Both the position numbers and the translations under genes were made by a program. This document shows positions 54,376 to 63,315 of a stretch of DNA of 64,000 bases, piece by piece; positions within the stretch are counted from its first letter, which is position 1, and each line of letters opens with the position of its first letter. The stretch lies in NCBI GenBank assembly GCA_030123565.1, contig CP126122.1:2990800-3054799 (forward strand). The letters are read 5' to 3'. Source of the DNA: Nitrospira sp. GTDB taxonomy: Bacteria; Nitrospirota; Nitrospiria; Nitrospirales; Nitrospiraceae. The notes under the pieces are model-generated. The model searched no databases, was not told where the DNA came from, and was given only the letters and a program-made list of their open reading frames with translations.

Positions 54376-54849
54376 TCACGGCAGCTCGAACCAGTCCTCC
54401 GAGAGACACGTTCCTGCGGAAACAGGCGACACGATGACGGCCGGCCGATACGCCGCGGTCACCTTGGCCAGGTTCCTGGACCGAGGGATGTCATCGACCT
54501 CTCGGGCGATCACGCTGGCAAAAAATCCTCCTGACTCCTCAACCTGGGCTGCCGCACAAGCAGGCACGAAGGCGATCGCCTTCGCCAGCGGCTGCACAAA
54601 CAGATCGTAGGGATCTTCGGCTGGATGAAGGCGATAGGGGGCTTGCGGAAGAGCCGGTTGCACGGTGTGGTGCGTCGGCGGCGTGTCGGCGAGTCGGTTG
54701 GACCGGAGCCGGGAGTCCCTGACAGCAGAACCGGCCGTCACAGGTGGTTTTGACGAGGCCCCGATGCGCGAATGCCCATCGGAGCCAAAACCACGCGGTG
54801 GGTTCACCCCGAGACCGACCATAGACGTACATTCAAACTGCTCGGCCAT
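54376..54849 (-). CDS. Uncertain hypothetical protein
   Basis: 157 residues, no domain recognised. AGGGG precedes ATG 54849 by about eight bases. The composition (Pro/Ala-rich, moderate charge) is plausible for a secreted or cytoplasmic protein, but there is no clear signal peptide and no homologue I can name. It lies in an otherwise empty 678-base gap between GT4 (start 54176) and a small membrane protein gene. Could be a chance frame in GC-rich DNA. Confidence 0.35.
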   Translation of the reverse strand: MAEQFECTSMVGLGVNPPRGFGSDGHSRIGASSKPPVTAGSAVRDSRLRSNRLADTPPTHHTVQPALPQAPYRLHPAEDPYDLFVQPLAKAIAFVPACAAAQVEESGGFFASVIAREVDDIPRSRNLAKVTAAYRPAVIVSPVSAGTCLSEDWFELP

Positions 54850-54878
54850 GGTTCGTGCCCCTGCAACCCAGCGGGAGT

Positions 54879-55220
54879 CTAGACATGTCCGTTTCTGAAC
54901 TCGACGATCTTATTATAAATCCACCCAACCGATGCACCGGCTATCGTACCGGCTGCAAAACCATAGGCAAACCCAATGAGGCTTCCCAGGAACGACACGC
55001 GATACCCGATAAAAAATTGACTCAACAACTGCAAGTGCGGGCCGACGACATACTCTCCCTGCGCATTCACATGCCCGCCTTTGATAAGCAACCAATTGGT
55101 TACAATAAAAATGGCCAACCCGAACAGTAATCCGGCGACCAATCCGAACACGTTACTGTTCATTCGGAAGATGGCGCCAAAGAGTTTATCATCCTCAGTG
55201 TCAATGGGGTTTGCCATCAT
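54879..55220 (-). CDS. Small membrane protein related to the C-terminus of its neighbour
   Basis: 113 residues with a hydrophobic helix at about 25-45 (VFGLVAGLLFGLAIFIVTNWLL) and another at about 82-100. The segment LQLLSQFFIGYRVSFLGSLI (from residue about 63) is closely similar to [20 protein letters not shown] in the C-terminal 100 residues of the FAD protein encoded next upstream. So this is a free-standing copy of a membrane domain that is also fused to an oxidoreductase. GGAGG precedes the ATG. Unknown role, perhaps a membrane partner of the FAD enzyme. Confidence 0.75.
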   Translation of the reverse strand: MMANPIDTEDDKLFGAIFRMNSNVFGLVAGLLFGLAIFIVTNWLLIKGGHVNAQGEYVVGPHLQLLSQFFIGYRVSFLGSLIGFAYGFAAGTIAGASVGWIYNKIVEFRNGHV

Positions 55221-55254
55221 TCACCTCCCGTGAATAGACGGTGCAATAAACATT

Positions 55255-57102
55255 TCAGAAGTGATCCACGAATTCCCTAAACGAGATAAGCTCCACCTTT
55301 CTTTTCGCACGATAGATCACCAGACCCAAGAAGAAGTTTCGAAGGTAGGCAAAGGTCCATCCCCACAAAAACGCCCACAGGAAACTGTATGCGAATCCGA
55401 CCATCGCTCCATGAACCGATACGGTATACCCGACAAAAAACTCGCTGAGGAGTTGCATGTTTCTTCCTACCGTATCTCCCCCCTTTAGGACCAGGAAAAG
55501 AGTAGCCGTGAAGGTCACAAGACCCGCCACGACTCCTAATGCAAGAGCAAAGGCCAATTTATCCATCCTGGCAAACGCCGTCACCAACCTTGGACTTGCC
55601 GTTGCCGGTACGGGCACAGGAACCTGTGGTTGCGTAAGCGCCAAGGTACCTAGCTGCGACTTGGCTTGAATCTCCCGGCTCGTCGTTTCTTCATGATATT
55701 CCTGATCGGCATTCACCTCCCACAGATCGTGCCGAGCGCCGAACATATTCTCGATCGCCAACATGGCGGTCAGCATCGAATGATCTTGGTTATTGTATCG
55801 ATGCATGCCATTCCGCCCGACCACTTGAATATTCTCAAATCGCCCAAGGAACTGTCTGATGACTTTCAAGGCGTCTCGATACTTATCATCGTAGACGGGA
55901 TAGGCCTTGGGCATTCTCACCACAACCCCATCCTCAACTTCGTTCTTTTTCGCCAAGCCAATCACCTCGAGCTCGCGTGCGCCCAACTCGATCAGGTCCG
56001 TATCCGTCATCGTCCAGAGCCCATCTCCCTCAAAGCAAAAGTACTCCAACCCCAAACAAGTCTTATTCTGATCCGGCACCATGTACGGACTCCAGTTCTT
56101 GAAGTTCTGGATCCGCCCGACCGAGACCTTTGGGTCATGAATGTAGATCCAATTATCGGGAAACAGGTCCGCCTTGTTCAGTATCAAGGCCACGGTGAGG
56201 AAATCGCGGTAGTTGAGGGATGCGGCGGCCTGAGCCACCTCCGAGGGCGCGGGCGGATCAAGCTTTTGTATCAACTCTCTGAGCGGCATGGTGCTGATAA
56301 ACTCATCCCCCCGCACGCTCTCCCTTTGGCCTCCCCGGTTGATGTGCACGGTTTCGACTCTATTGCCTCGACAGCAAACGGCGTCGACTTCCGTCCCTAC
56401 CAGTACCTCACTTCCATGTTTTCTCACCAATTCCGCTATCCGCTCCCACATCATTCCCGGTCCACGTTGTGGGTAATCGAATGAATCGATGAGTGTTTTG
56501 ACGACACCGTCGCCGCTCGATCCGGACTTGAGAAGCGCATTTTTCATAGCGACCAGCAGCGATAGCCCCTTTATTCGCTGTGCAGCCCATTCGGCGGCAA
56601 TCGTGTGAGCAGGCATACCCCAGACTTTCTCCGTGTAGGTTTTGAAAAACGTCTGGTACAAGCGCCATCCGAATCGATTGGACACCCAACATTCGAAGTT
56701 GTCTTCGGGCAGCTTTGGGAACATTCTTGCCCAGAGGTAGCTCGCCACGATGAGACAGCTGTTCATCACACCGAGGCCAAGAAACGCGTTCAGCGGCTTC
56801 AGCGGATAATGAAAGAACTTCTGATTGTAATAAATCCTCGATAATCGCTGCCGATGCAAAAACTCATCAGGCGACAGCACCTCTTTCCACAATTGCTCAA
56901 CAGCGGTGACTTTTGTAAAGAACCGATGTCCTCCGATATCGAAGTGGTAACCCTTATAATTGACTGTCCGTGAAATGCCTCCAACGAGGTGATCTTTCTC
57001 AAGAACAATAGAGGTTCTTCCTAACTTAGCAAGTTGATAGGCAGCCGTCAGTCCTGCCGGCCCTGCCCCTATCACGACCACCCGTTCCTGTCGATCGTTC
57101 AT
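55255..57102 (-). CDS. FAD-dependent amine-oxidase-like protein with C-terminal membrane domain
   Basis: About 615 residues from ATG 57102 (GAGG six bases upstream). Residues 1-490: FAD Rossmann [70 protein letters not shown], and [20 protein letters not shown], all of the UDP-galactopyranose-mutase-like family. Residues 515-615: a two-helix membrane domain ([19 protein letters not shown] and [17 protein letters not shown]). Such fusions suggest that the enzyme acts on a membrane-bound intermediate. Adjacent 113-residue gene encodes a related free domain. Confidence 0.8.
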   Translation of the reverse strand: MNDRQERVVVIGAGPAGLTAAYQLAKLGRTSIVLEKDHLVGGISRTVNYKGYHFDIGGHRFFTKVTAVEQLWKEVLSPDEFLHRQRLSRIYYNQKFFHYPLKPLNAFLGLGVMNSCLIVASYLWARMFPKLPEDNFECWVSNRFGWRLYQTFFKTYTEKVWGMPAHTIAAEWAAQRIKGLSLLVAMKNALLKSGSSGDGVVKTLIDSFDYPQRGPGMMWERIAELVRKHGSEVLVGTEVDAVCCRGNRVETVHINRGGQRESVRGDEFISTMPLRELIQKLDPPAPSEVAQAAASLNYRDFLTVALILNKADLFPDNWIYIHDPKVSVGRIQNFKNWSPYMVPDQNKTCLGLEYFCFEGDGLWTMTDTDLIELGARELEVIGLAKKNEVEDGVVVRMPKAYPVYDDKYRDALKVIRQFLGRFENIQVVGRNGMHRYNNQDHSMLTAMLAIENMFGARHDLWEVNADQEYHEETTSREIQAKSQLGTLALTQPQVPVPVPATASPRLVTAFARMDKLAFALALGVVAGLVTFTATLFLVLKGGDTVGRNMQLLSEFFVGYTVSVHGAMVGFAYSFLWAFLWGWTFAYLRNFFLGLVIYRAKRKVELISFREFVDHF

Positions 57103-57258
57103 ATTGTGCCTCAACGGGCAAACGGCATCTGAGGTTATCTCCGAACCCACTCAACGAAGCGCAAACGTTGCGCCTGCTTCGAGAATTCTCCCATCGCGGC
57201 CGTCATTTCCCGATTTCCATAAGCCACCCCTACCGGCCACGATTTCCCGACCCTGCTC

Positions 57259-58791
57259 TCACCCCTGCGGAGTCACCTCCGAAACCGGCTCTCTCCGTAA
57301 CTCTTCAGGGACAACGACCAGCTCCGCCGGAGGTACCCACGCGTAGGTGTGCTCACTCCTACCGGGCACCACCAACCTCCAGAATGTCATCAACCGTTCT
57401 CTATAAGCCGTCATCAGTGTGGAAACATAGGTGGCGGCGCCGACCAACACTTCCACCACCAATTGAATCCAGACCGGCAACTCGGAAGGCAAGCCCGCTT
57501 TCACCGTGAGCACCGCTATCGCCATGAGAGAGCAGGCGCTGATCGCGGGCCACAACGCCTTCGTAAATTGCATCACCGAGATCTGCAAACGTTGGAACAC
57601 ACGGTAATAGATCGGTAGGCTCACGAGAGGGAATAACACAAGCCATGTCACGGCCATTGAAGACAGTCCCCAATGACTGCCGACGAAAAAGCCCGCGGGT
57701 AACACGATGGCCGCAATGCCCATCATGATCGTCTGGAACCGAATTTGTCCGCTGACGAACAGTATCTGGGGGAGCAACGGATCGATGGTACGCACCATTG
57801 CAGCAATGGCAAGCACTTGGATCGGATGAATCACCTCCAGCCAGCGCGGGCCGAGGACAACGGGAACGAATTCGTCGGCAACCAGAGCCATGCCAAGCTC
57901 AGCGGCAAAACAAGTTAACGCCAGTCCTTCGACCAACACCAGATAATATCGCCTGAGCAGCGCGGTATCGTGTTGAATGGTCGAAAAAAACGGAAAGGTC
58001 ACGCGGCCGATCGTCGCTGTAATATGTTCGACCATGAGGCTCGATAGTGACCAGGCTATGGAATACACACCCAGGGACGCGGTGCCCAACAGGCGACCCG
58101 CCACAAGAAATTGCGATTGCATCTGAGCACTCCAAAACAGACGAGACAGGACGACGTGAGAGCCGAAAATGAATGCATTGATCGATTGAAGATTGGGAAG
58201 CAGAAACCCATGCCGCCGTTTGATCAACACCGCGACGGTTGTCACAAACTCTCCCGCCAGACCACTGATGATCAATGCCCAATAGTGGAAGCCCTTGGCG
58301 GCCAACCACAGGCTACAGCACGCTTGAAAAAGAACTTGAACGGTTTCGATCACAGCCAAGAATTCGAAGCGTAGTTCCCTCTCCAAGATCGCGGTAGGAA
58401 CCGTGCGAAGCCCGGACAACACCAGAGACAGCGCCGTGGCCACTACGACCCAGAACAGCGCAGGGGTCCGATAGAAATCGGCTAAGGGTTCCGCAACCAC
58501 TACAGACACAAGAAAACCGAAAACTCCGAGGAAGGAGCACAGGCTATTGACTTGAGCCAGTTGCACTCGATCAAGGTTCTTTGTGACCACGCTGGCGCCC
58601 AGACCAAATTCAAAGATCAATTTCGCAAACACGAAATAGACTCCCGCCATCGCCACCAGTCCATAATCTTCCGGAGACAACAGACGTAGGACCAAGATTG
58701 TCGACACCCAGCCGATCAGGCGAGCAAGCCATTTCAGGCTTCCCCACCAAACCAGACAACGGATCAGCATTTTGTCGAGTATTTGACTCAT
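57259..58791 (-). CDS. MOP-family polysaccharide flippase (WzxC-like)
   Basis: About 510 residues from ATG 58791; the open frame starts at TTG 58860, but no good ribosome site exists for either. Around 12-14 helices. LIGWVSTILVLRLLSPEDYGLVAMAG and FGLGASVVTKNLD match the PST/WzxC branch of polysaccharide transporters, distinct from the one at 33.1 kb. It is the most upstream minus-strand gene of the glycan block, so the operon promoter should lie in the 58.8-59.5 kb region. Confidence 0.85.
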   Translation of the reverse strand: MSQILDKMLIRCLVWWGSLKWLARLIGWVSTILVLRLLSPEDYGLVAMAGVYFVFAKLIFEFGLGASVVTKNLDRVQLAQVNSLCSFLGVFGFLVSVVVAEPLADFYRTPALFWVVVATALSLVLSGLRTVPTAILERELRFEFLAVIETVQVLFQACCSLWLAAKGFHYWALIISGLAGEFVTTVAVLIKRRHGFLLPNLQSINAFIFGSHVVLSRLFWSAQMQSQFLVAGRLLGTASLGVYSIAWSLSSLMVEHITATIGRVTFPFFSTIQHDTALLRRYYLVLVEGLALTCFAAELGMALVADEFVPVVLGPRWLEVIHPIQVLAIAAMVRTIDPLLPQILFVSGQIRFQTIMMGIAAIVLPAGFFVGSHWGLSSMAVTWLVLFPLVSLPIYYRVFQRLQISVMQFTKALWPAISACSLMAIAVLTVKAGLPSELPVWIQLVVEVLVGAATYVSTLMTAYRERLMTFWRLVVPGRSEHTYAWVPPAELVVVPEELRREPVSEVTPQG

Positions 58792-59522
58792 GGGCGGAGG
58801 GAGGACATAACGTTTCCGCGGGGAAACGCAAGACGGTGAGATTTCACAAGGTCCGGACAATTTCCATGGCTGAAATCGCAGTGCTTCGGCATGAAACTAT
58901 TTGATTTCAGCAGGACAACAGGCAAGTTACCACCCTCCCTATCTTCAGAGCCGCGAGAAGGACGAGCCCGATCGAGAAGGCGTTCCTATGCCTGCTCTTA
59001 TACCACAGCCGGTCCCATCTCCTCAGGAAAAGTGTAAATATCTGACACAATGCAGATTGGAATCGGAGGGTGCAGTTTCCTCATTTCCACGAAAGAAGAC
59101 GGTCAGAATCTTCAGTTCCATTGGTTAGAACTGGATCTGGCAACCAGGTAGAGTTCTCACTTTCATATAAAAGGAGTGAGGACCATGACAGGCTGCGGCC
59201 GGTTTCAACGACACCGAGTTCGGTGTATGAATGAACCCGAGGGGGGGCATAGAGCGACGCAAGTTTATGCAAGCGTTCAAGGTGGAGACGTGAAGCGTGA
59301 CGGCATTACGCTGAAAGGCCGTGCCCAGTCGCCCCTCGCCGACCGATTGCAATCATGAGGTCGCGGTACTTATTCTATAGGTACATGAATACCTCCCATC
59401 ACTTCGATCCATGAGTGAGGGTGAGCCCCCTTGCCACATATCCGATGGACAAAATCCGCGATCGCGAACAGGTTTTCAGCCGGGATAACACCCGCTCTTA
59501 ACAGGGGGTGGAGGAGGTGACG
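58792..59522. other. 731-base divergent intergenic region
   Basis: It separates the minus-strand flippase gene (start 58791) from the plus-strand ACT protein gene (start 59523), so promoters for both directions are expected here. I could not identify a convincing -10/-35 pair. A short frame at 59185-59358 with a ribosome site is the only gene-like element, and it is listed separately. No other RNA gene or repeat is apparent. Confidence 0.5.
59185..59358 (+). CDS. Possible 57-residue protein with strong ribosome binding site
   Basis: AAAGGAG and a second GAGG precede ATG 59185 with good spacing. The product would be MTGCGRFQRHRVRC followed by a Gly/Arg-rich tail, ending at TGA 59356-59358. 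No domain or membrane helix is seen. The sequence composition is not clearly protein-like, so it could be a leader or chance frame upstream of the ACT gene. Confidence 0.3.
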   Translation: MTGCGRFQRHRVRCMNEPEGGHRATQVYASVQGGDVKRDGITLKGRAQSPLADRLQS

Positions 59523-59936
59523 ATGTCTGATCTCATTCGAACCGCCCAATACTTCAAGCTTCAAGTTCCGGACAAGCCCGGAGGAGGAGACAGAATGCTC
59601 AGTCCCCTGCGCGATGCGGGAGTGAATCTACTGGCGGTGCATGCGTTCCCCCGCAATCGCCGCACCCAGGTGGATGTGGTTCCTGAAGATCCCGCAGCCT
59701 TCAAAAAAGTGGCGAGGCAGGCCAAATGGACAGTGCATGGACCAAAAATGTGCCTGCTCATAGACGGCGATGATCGCCTCGGTGCACTCGCGGAGGTGAC
59801 CGCCCGGCTTGGGTCAGCCAAGATCAACATCACGGCCGTGACCGGCAGGACCGCTGGCGAGGGACGCTTCGGTGCCATACTCTGGGTGAAGCCGCAGGAT
59901 ATGAGAAAGGCGGCCAAAGTCCTCGGGATCGATTAG
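59523..59936 (+). CDS. Tandem ACT domain protein
   Basis: 137 residues from ATG 59523, preceded by GGAGGAGGTGA. Two ACT-like units: residues 8-65 (YFKLQVPDKPGGGDRML, AGVNLLAVHAFPRN) and 72-135 (KMCLLIDGDDRLGALAEV, AKINITAVTGR). ACT domains bind amino acids or small ligands; a protein of only two ACT units is usually regulatory. No enzyme domain is present. It is transcribed away from the glycan block. Confidence 0.8.
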   Translation: MSDLIRTAQYFKLQVPDKPGGGDRMLSPLRDAGVNLLAVHAFPRNRRTQVDVVPEDPAAFKKVARQAKWTVHGPKMCLLIDGDDRLGALAEVTARLGSAKINITAVTGRTAGEGRFGAILWVKPQDMRKAAKVLGID

Positions 59937-59956
59937 GGAGCGATCCCTTTCGCTCC
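59937..59956. terminator. Stem-loop right after the ACT gene
   Basis: A 7-bp perfect inverted repeat (GGAGCGA and TCGCTCC) with a six-base loop begins the base after the stop codon, between convergent genes. No T-run follows, so it is a weak or factor-assisted terminator candidate. Confidence 0.35.
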
Positions 59957-60029
59957 AAGGGGACCGGAAAGCGAGCAAGCATTGTTGTCTACAGGGTATC
60001 GCTCAAGGCTCCTTCAGGCTTGATCGACT

Positions 60030-60791
60030 TTACCGCTGTGGTATCGGTTGTCCTGCCCACCCGGGGTTCGAAGCAAATCCTTTCCCATACCGATCATAGA
60101 GTTGGAAGAACTGGTAGGCCTTGCAGTCGGTGAGGACTTCTTTGATTTCAGTGAGGTATCGGTCGAAGCCGTACTCGAACACGACGCCTTGTCCTCCCAC
60201 CAACTTGACGACCCTCTTTTCTGGATCAATCGTGCTTTCCTGATGGAAGACATAGCGGTAGTAAGGACTCTCGGATCCACCGATATGTTGGAGGAACTGG
60301 GGCCAGGTCGGGGGCTGATCAAACGAGAGACGCTGCTTGATGTTCACCCCTTGGATGGGGCCAAATGGCTCAAAGAAGTCCTTGAACATCTTGTCCCGCC
60401 AGTGATGCTCGTCGGCAATGTGATGAATCGCATGTTCGAACGGCACCACGGTGTGGGTTTCCCATCGCGATCCAGGCGCCCAATGAAAGATGACTCCGGT
60501 TGTCGGGCCATTCCATTCCGTCCCGCCCACTTGCTCGACTTGATGCTCGATGATTTTGTTCGCCCAGACCCAGTAGAGGAAATCAACAAACCGAGGATCG
60601 TCCTGGTTCAGTGTCAGCGCTTTGGTGGCGAGGGGCGCAGTCGGGTTGTAGGTGGTTCTGATGGCTTGGCAATGCTGCTCCCATTGAGCCTCTGACCAGG
60701 CAGCACTGCTGACAGGAAAGGCGTCCGCACCGGAGCCGGCATAAAACAATGCCACCATCACAAGACAAACGAACACCCCCCATCCTCGCAT
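60030..60791 (-). CDS. Hypothetical exported protein
   Basis: 253 residues. Residues 1-24 (MRGWGVFVCLVMVALFYAGS) form a signal peptide. The mature protein is rich in Trp, His and Tyr (SEAQWEQHCQAI, HWAPGSRWETH, HHIADEHHWRDKM), suggesting a periplasmic or outer-membrane role, perhaps metal-binding, but no domain is recognised. It starts four bases after the stop of the dehydrogenase gene upstream, so the two are probably co-transcribed. Convergent with the ACT gene. Confidence 0.65.
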   Translation of the reverse strand: MRGWGVFVCLVMVALFYAGSGADAFPVSSAAWSEAQWEQHCQAIRTTYNPTAPLATKALTLNQDDPRFVDFLYWVWANKIIEHQVEQVGGTEWNGPTTGVIFHWAPGSRWETHTVVPFEHAIHHIADEHHWRDKMFKDFFEPFGPIQGVNIKQRLSFDQPPTWPQFLQHIGGSESPYYRYVFHQESTIDPEKRVVKLVGGQGVVFEYGFDRYLTEIKEVLTDCKAYQFFQLYDRYGKGFASNPGWAGQPIPQR

Positions 60792-60795
60792 TGCG

Positions 60796-61917
60796 TTAAC
60801 CTCCTCTATTCGGACGTGAATGGGGCCAGGATGACGTCAGGCTGCCTTCATCGGCCACGCGCACCACAACCTTTCCCATGGGCCCCTCCGCCAAGCGCAC
60901 GAATCCCCGCTTCACTTCTTCGAACGGGACCATGGTGTCCACCTGTGGCCGCTGCCCCATGGCATCCAGTCGATCAACAATCTCTGTCCACGCCACGTGC
61001 GCTGCCTGCGCCGTATAGTCCCCAACCGAAACCCCGCCCATCCGATTCCGACGGAACAACAGGCTCGCCGTATTGAACTCCGGCACGACTCCCCCGCTCC
61101 TACCGACCACGCTGATCCTACCGCCATACCCAAGCATGGCAATCACTTGCGACAACAGCGTTCCACCAACATTGTCGATGGCCAGGTCGACTTTCTTCGG
61201 GCTGATGGCCGCCGCCACAGCCTTCACTAAGTTCCTGTCCGCTGGATCAAACACGAAATCAGCCCCAAGCCTCTTCAACCTGGCGCCCTTCTCCGCGCTG
61301 CGTGACAGCGCCACATTGCACCCTGGCGCAGCAATCTGATCGTTCTTCAACCTGGCGCCCTTCTCCGCGCTGCGTGACAGGGCCACCACCGTAAGACCCA
61401 TCGATTTCCCAAGCAGCACCGACGCAAGGCCGACCCCGCCTGACGCACCGGTCACAAGGAGGACAGAACCAGCAGGCGGAGGCGCCGGAGGGTCGTTCCA
61501 CTGGGTCAGAGCCTGCCAGGCGGTCAACAAGACCAGAGGGGCGCCCGCCATCTCTTCGAGGGACCAGCCCTGGGGGACGGGGGTCACACTTTCCGCGGGC
61601 ACCACGACCTGCTCCGCCAGAGTTCCCCATACTTCCACCCCCACATCACAGCGGAGGATGCCCAGGGTCTCGCCCACCCGAACGTTGTCCACGACAGGCC
61701 CTACCGCCAGCACGTCACCCACGCCATCACGCCCAAGAATATGCGGCAGCGACGGCTTGGCTGGATACAGCCCCCGCGCCAGAAAGGCGTCCGCGGGGTT
61801 CAACGCCGCAATCCTGACCCTCAGCAGCACTTCTGCCGGACCAGCCTGAGGATCCGCGACCTCGCCGAGCCGAAGCCTGTCGATTCCCTCATAGGACTCC
61901 ATCAGCCACGCGCGCAT
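60796..61917 (-). CDS. Zinc-independent quinone oxidoreductase family (MDR) with internal duplication
   Basis: 373 residues, slightly longer than the 320-340 typical. N-terminal GroES-like fold; the cofactor site is LLVTGASGGVGLASVLLG; no CxxC structural zinc site or catalytic zinc cysteines are seen, as in NADPH:quinone reductase. After the Rossmann beta-alpha the segment VALSRSAEKGARLK occurs twice, 24 residues apart, separated by NDQIAAPGC: an in-frame partial duplication (see repeats). This adds a loop or helix at the start of the NADPH-specificity region. It may or may not be functional. Substrate unknown. Confidence 0.8.
   Translation of the reverse strand: MRAWLMESYEGIDRLRLGEVADPQAGPAEVLLRVRIAALNPADAFLARGLYPAKPSLPHILGRDGVGDVLAVGPVVDNVRVGETLGILRCDVGVEVWGTLAEQVVVPAESVTPVPQGWSLEEMAGAPLVLLTAWQALTQWNDPPAPPPAGSVLLVTGASGGVGLASVLLGKSMGLTVVALSRSAEKGARLKNDQIAAPGCNVALSRSAEKGARLKRLGADFVFDPADRNLVKAVAAAISPKKVDLAIDNVGGTLLSQVIAMLGYGGRISVVGRSGGVVPEFNTASLLFRRNRMGGVSVGDYTAQAAHVAWTEIVDRLDAMGQRPQVDTMVPFEEVKRGFVRLAEGPMGKVVVRVADEGSLTSSWPHSRPNRGG
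61273..61314. repeat. First copy of a 42-bp intragenic direct repeat
   Basis: In the dehydrogenase gene, 42 bases recur at 61345-61386 with one mismatch (61309 C against 61381 G). The offset is exactly 72 bases, so the reading frame is kept and 24 residues are added. Thirty unrelated bases separate the two copies. Confidence 0.9.
61345..61386. repeat. Second copy of the 42-bp intragenic direct repeat
   Basis: Forty-one of 42 bases match 61273-61314. It encodes the second SRSAEKGARLK motif of the same gene in the same frame, so the duplication is recent or under selection. Confidence 0.9.
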
Positions 61918-62147
61918 ACACCCATCTTACCTTTTACCTTGGCAGAGGACTCACAGCCGCCGCAGAAACCTTCCCAGGTGACCCTAATCTTACTTATGAC
62001 AGCGCCCACTCTTCCTTTCTACGCGACCTCCGCTCGCATGCCCAAAAATCAATCCTTCGGGTGATAGTCAGGGTACATCAATCTGTCTACAGTTTCACAT
62101 CCATCACGGCGGGTTTTCCAATTGCGGCGTGAAAGGAGGGTGCAGCG

Positions 62148-62651
62148 ATGAGGCCTACACTTTCCCTCGTTGTGACGATGACGGCGGTGCTGGTGGGTGC
62201 TCCTGTGGCGGCAGAAGAACCGATTCTCTTTGTGCAGAGTTCGCACTCCGGCTTCAGCGGGGTCATCAGCAAGATCGAGTCCGGCATGCTCTTTGTCAAA
62301 ACCGACACAAGTTTGCAGCCGCGCGTGATCAGCCCCAGGAAGGCGGAACGGGTCGGGCTGTACGACGCGAAGGTCGGAGAAACCGTGAACATGCTCGTGG
62401 ATTCGGGAAACGTTCTGATGGACGTCTCAAGGACAGACCGGTTCTTTCCTGAGCATCACTTTGTTGCAGGCCAGCTTCATTATACGGATCCCTATTGGGG
62501 CGCCATTCAGCTTTCGACCCCTGAAGGGCCGGCAAATTTTGACGTGGATCCACTGGCAGGTAGCAAGCTTTCCACGTTGCAGGAAGGCATGCCGGTCACC
62601 ATTGAGTTAGACGCAGATAACGTCATGGTCGACATCCATTGGAGCCGGTGA
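62148..62651 (+). CDS. Hypothetical exported protein
   Basis: 167 residues. A signal peptide is present at residues 1-21 (LSLVVTMTAVLVGAPVAAEE). The mature protein is beta-rich with IESGMLFVKTDTSLQPRVISP and AKVGETVNMLVDSGN. GAAAGGAGGG precedes the ATG with fitting spacing. No family recognised, but the length and composition suggest a periplasmic or surface protein. It begins about 230 bases after the divergent dehydrogenase gene start. Confidence 0.75.
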   Translation: MRPTLSLVVTMTAVLVGAPVAAEEPILFVQSSHSGFSGVISKIESGMLFVKTDTSLQPRVISPRKAERVGLYDAKVGETVNMLVDSGNVLMDVSRTDRFFPEHHFVAGQLHYTDPYWGAIQLSTPEGPANFDVDPLAGSKLSTLQEGMPVTIELDADNVMVDIHWSR

Positions 62652-62782
62652 AGTTCGGCTTGTGTCGTATCAGTTGCCTCTTCAACGCAGTGCCAGGCTC
62701 ATGCGGAGAGAGCGGCAGGAAGGCGCCACTGCGGTGCCCAACAGGGAGGAATCCCGTGTGATTCCAAGCTTGGAGGCAAACT

Positions 62783-63097
62783 ATGAGCGTCACATCCTAC
62801 ACGAATATGACGGAAGCCATTCAGGATCTCAGGAAGCGAGGATTCGTAGCGAATTTCGAATTTCTCGATCAGGAGTTCCGAGACGTCGAGAGCGAGAAAT
62901 CCTTTACGGCTGACGAACTGACTATCGTGGAACACTACCGGTTTGAAGGAGCCAGTGATCCAGAGGACATGTCCGTCGTATATGCCATCGAGAGTCAAGA
63001 TGGCACCCGTGGGATCATTGCCGACGCCTTTGGGGTCTATGCCAATCCTGAGCTCGGCGGATTTCTCAACAACGTCATCCTCCGAGAAGAGCCGTGA
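62783..63097 (+). CDS. Small hypothetical protein of a family often labelled PRPP synthetase
   Basis: 104 residues. Pattern: MTEAIQDLRKRGFVANFEF, then ELTIVEHYRFEGASDPEDMSV and YAIESQDGTRGIIADAFG. From memory this resembles small proteins widely annotated as phosphoribosylpyrophosphate synthetase. No PRPP or nucleotide motif is present, so that label is not supported; the function is unknown. It follows the exported-protein gene after 131 bases. Confidence 0.6.
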   Translation: MSVTSYTNMTEAIQDLRKRGFVANFEFLDQEFRDVESEKSFTADELTIVEHYRFEGASDPEDMSVVYAIESQDGTRGIIADAFGVYANPELGGFLNNVILREEP

Positions 63098-63266
63098 GCG
63101 TCACAGGCACGCCATAACGCTGCGTCTACCTCTTTACGCCCCATAAGCGTTTCCCCGGCCTATCCACGTGGCGCTATCACTTCTTGTAGAACGCCGGTGC
63201 TTCGCTCAGCAGGGGAAAAATCTGGAATGAATCAAACCAAAATGCCGACCCAAATTTCCAGTGAAC

Positions 63267-63288
63267 TTCCAATGGCGATTCATTGGAA
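63267..63288. other. Stem-loop between the last gene and tRNA-Lys
   Basis: Eight-base perfect stem (TTCCAATG and CATTGGAA) with a six-base loop, in AT-rich sequence downstream of the tRNA 3' end. No T-run follows on the minus strand; a weak terminator or processing element, or an integration-site feature, are possible. Confidence 0.35.
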
Positions 63289-63315
63289 ACAGCAACAATC
63301 GTAAGTACTCGAAAC

